From Bacillus_BD sp963708895 (GTDB taxonomy: Bacteria > Bacillota > Bacilli > Bacillales > Cytobacillaceae), in NCBI GenBank assembly GCA_963708895.1, contig CAVPUE010000008.1, forward strand, positions 1 through 61,424: 61,424 bases of DNA. The letters are read 5' to 3'. The position numbers and the translations under genes were made by a program. How positions within the stretch are numbered: position 1 is the first letter of the stretch; every line of letters starts with the position of its first letter. The notes beneath the pieces were generated by a model. That model worked only from the letters and a program-made list of their open reading frames with translations. It was not told the DNA's origin and searched no databases. Positions 61,408 through 61,424 of this stretch are shown here, piece by piece.

Positions 61408-61424
61408 CGCTTATATAATATTAT

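Overview
The window is a 61.4 kb piece of a low-GC Gram-positive chromosome from an endospore-forming, motile member of the Bacillaceae. The evidence is a GerA-type spore germinant receptor operon, a SpoVB/YkvU-like flippase, SinR with a SinI-like anti-repressor, MotAB stators, a LiaIHFSR cell-envelope stress module, strong GGAGG ribosome binding sites and a typical intergenic hairpin style. The yfkHIJ / yfkK / map block resembles Bacillus subtilis gene order. No rRNA, tRNA, prophage, transposase or CRISPR array was seen.

Layout. 1-2907: yfkHIJ, yfkK and map. 2908-4612: sinR, a convergent sinI-like gene that is easily missed, a small zinc-ribbon gene and several SinR-type boxes. 4613-6202: motAB. 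6447-6600: a candidate C-rich small RNA behind an Fnr-like box. 6684-12206: a small ORF, topB, acylphosphatase, mscL, a YkhA thioesterase and a flippase. 12382-17535: anaerobic nitrite reductase and siroheme genes (nirB, nirD, nasF, sirC/ylnF) behind a well-placed Fnr box. 17841-21384: liaRSFHI without liaG. 21643-25845: gerC, gerA, gerB and a 2-TM D-subunit-like gene. 26115-31901: a small basic ORF, a DEAD-box helicase, an HPr-like protein without His15, tatA, a Tat-dependent PhoX phosphatase and a Na+/alanine symporter. 32179-37625: an MFS pump, hom under a SAM-I riboswitch, aspartokinase III and a dipeptidase. 37882-44791: a TPR-dynamin-like GTPase, glnS, a phased 21-bp repeat array, a NERD protein, a small HTH protein and a DUF454 protein. 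45054-47828: dmpG, dmpF and an IclR regulator. 48070-56228: cgoX, fetBA, an aminotransferase, a pirin, a LysR regulator, a SIMPL protein and small membrane genes. 56503-61424: an arsB-arsR-arsC-arsD-arsA-hesB arsenic island.

Two features run through the whole window. First, a family of short non-coding inverted-repeat elements (nine copies, 31-182 bp) has ends that pair with each other and, in four copies, perfect 8-bp target duplications. These are MITE-like insertions, and several lie exactly on the stop codon of a gene. Second, about sixteen conserved genes are broken by frameshifts. Nearly every break I could resolve is a single inserted base, often in a short homopolymer, while the protein sequence on both sides stays well conserved. 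This looks more like a systematic sequence or assembly error than gene decay, so those genes are listed as frameshifted but may be intact in the organism.

Functionally, the window combines anaerobic respiration (Fnr sites, nitrite reductase, siroheme synthesis), cell-envelope and metal stress (lia, ars, fet), the motility/biofilm decision (sin, mot) and spore germination (ger).
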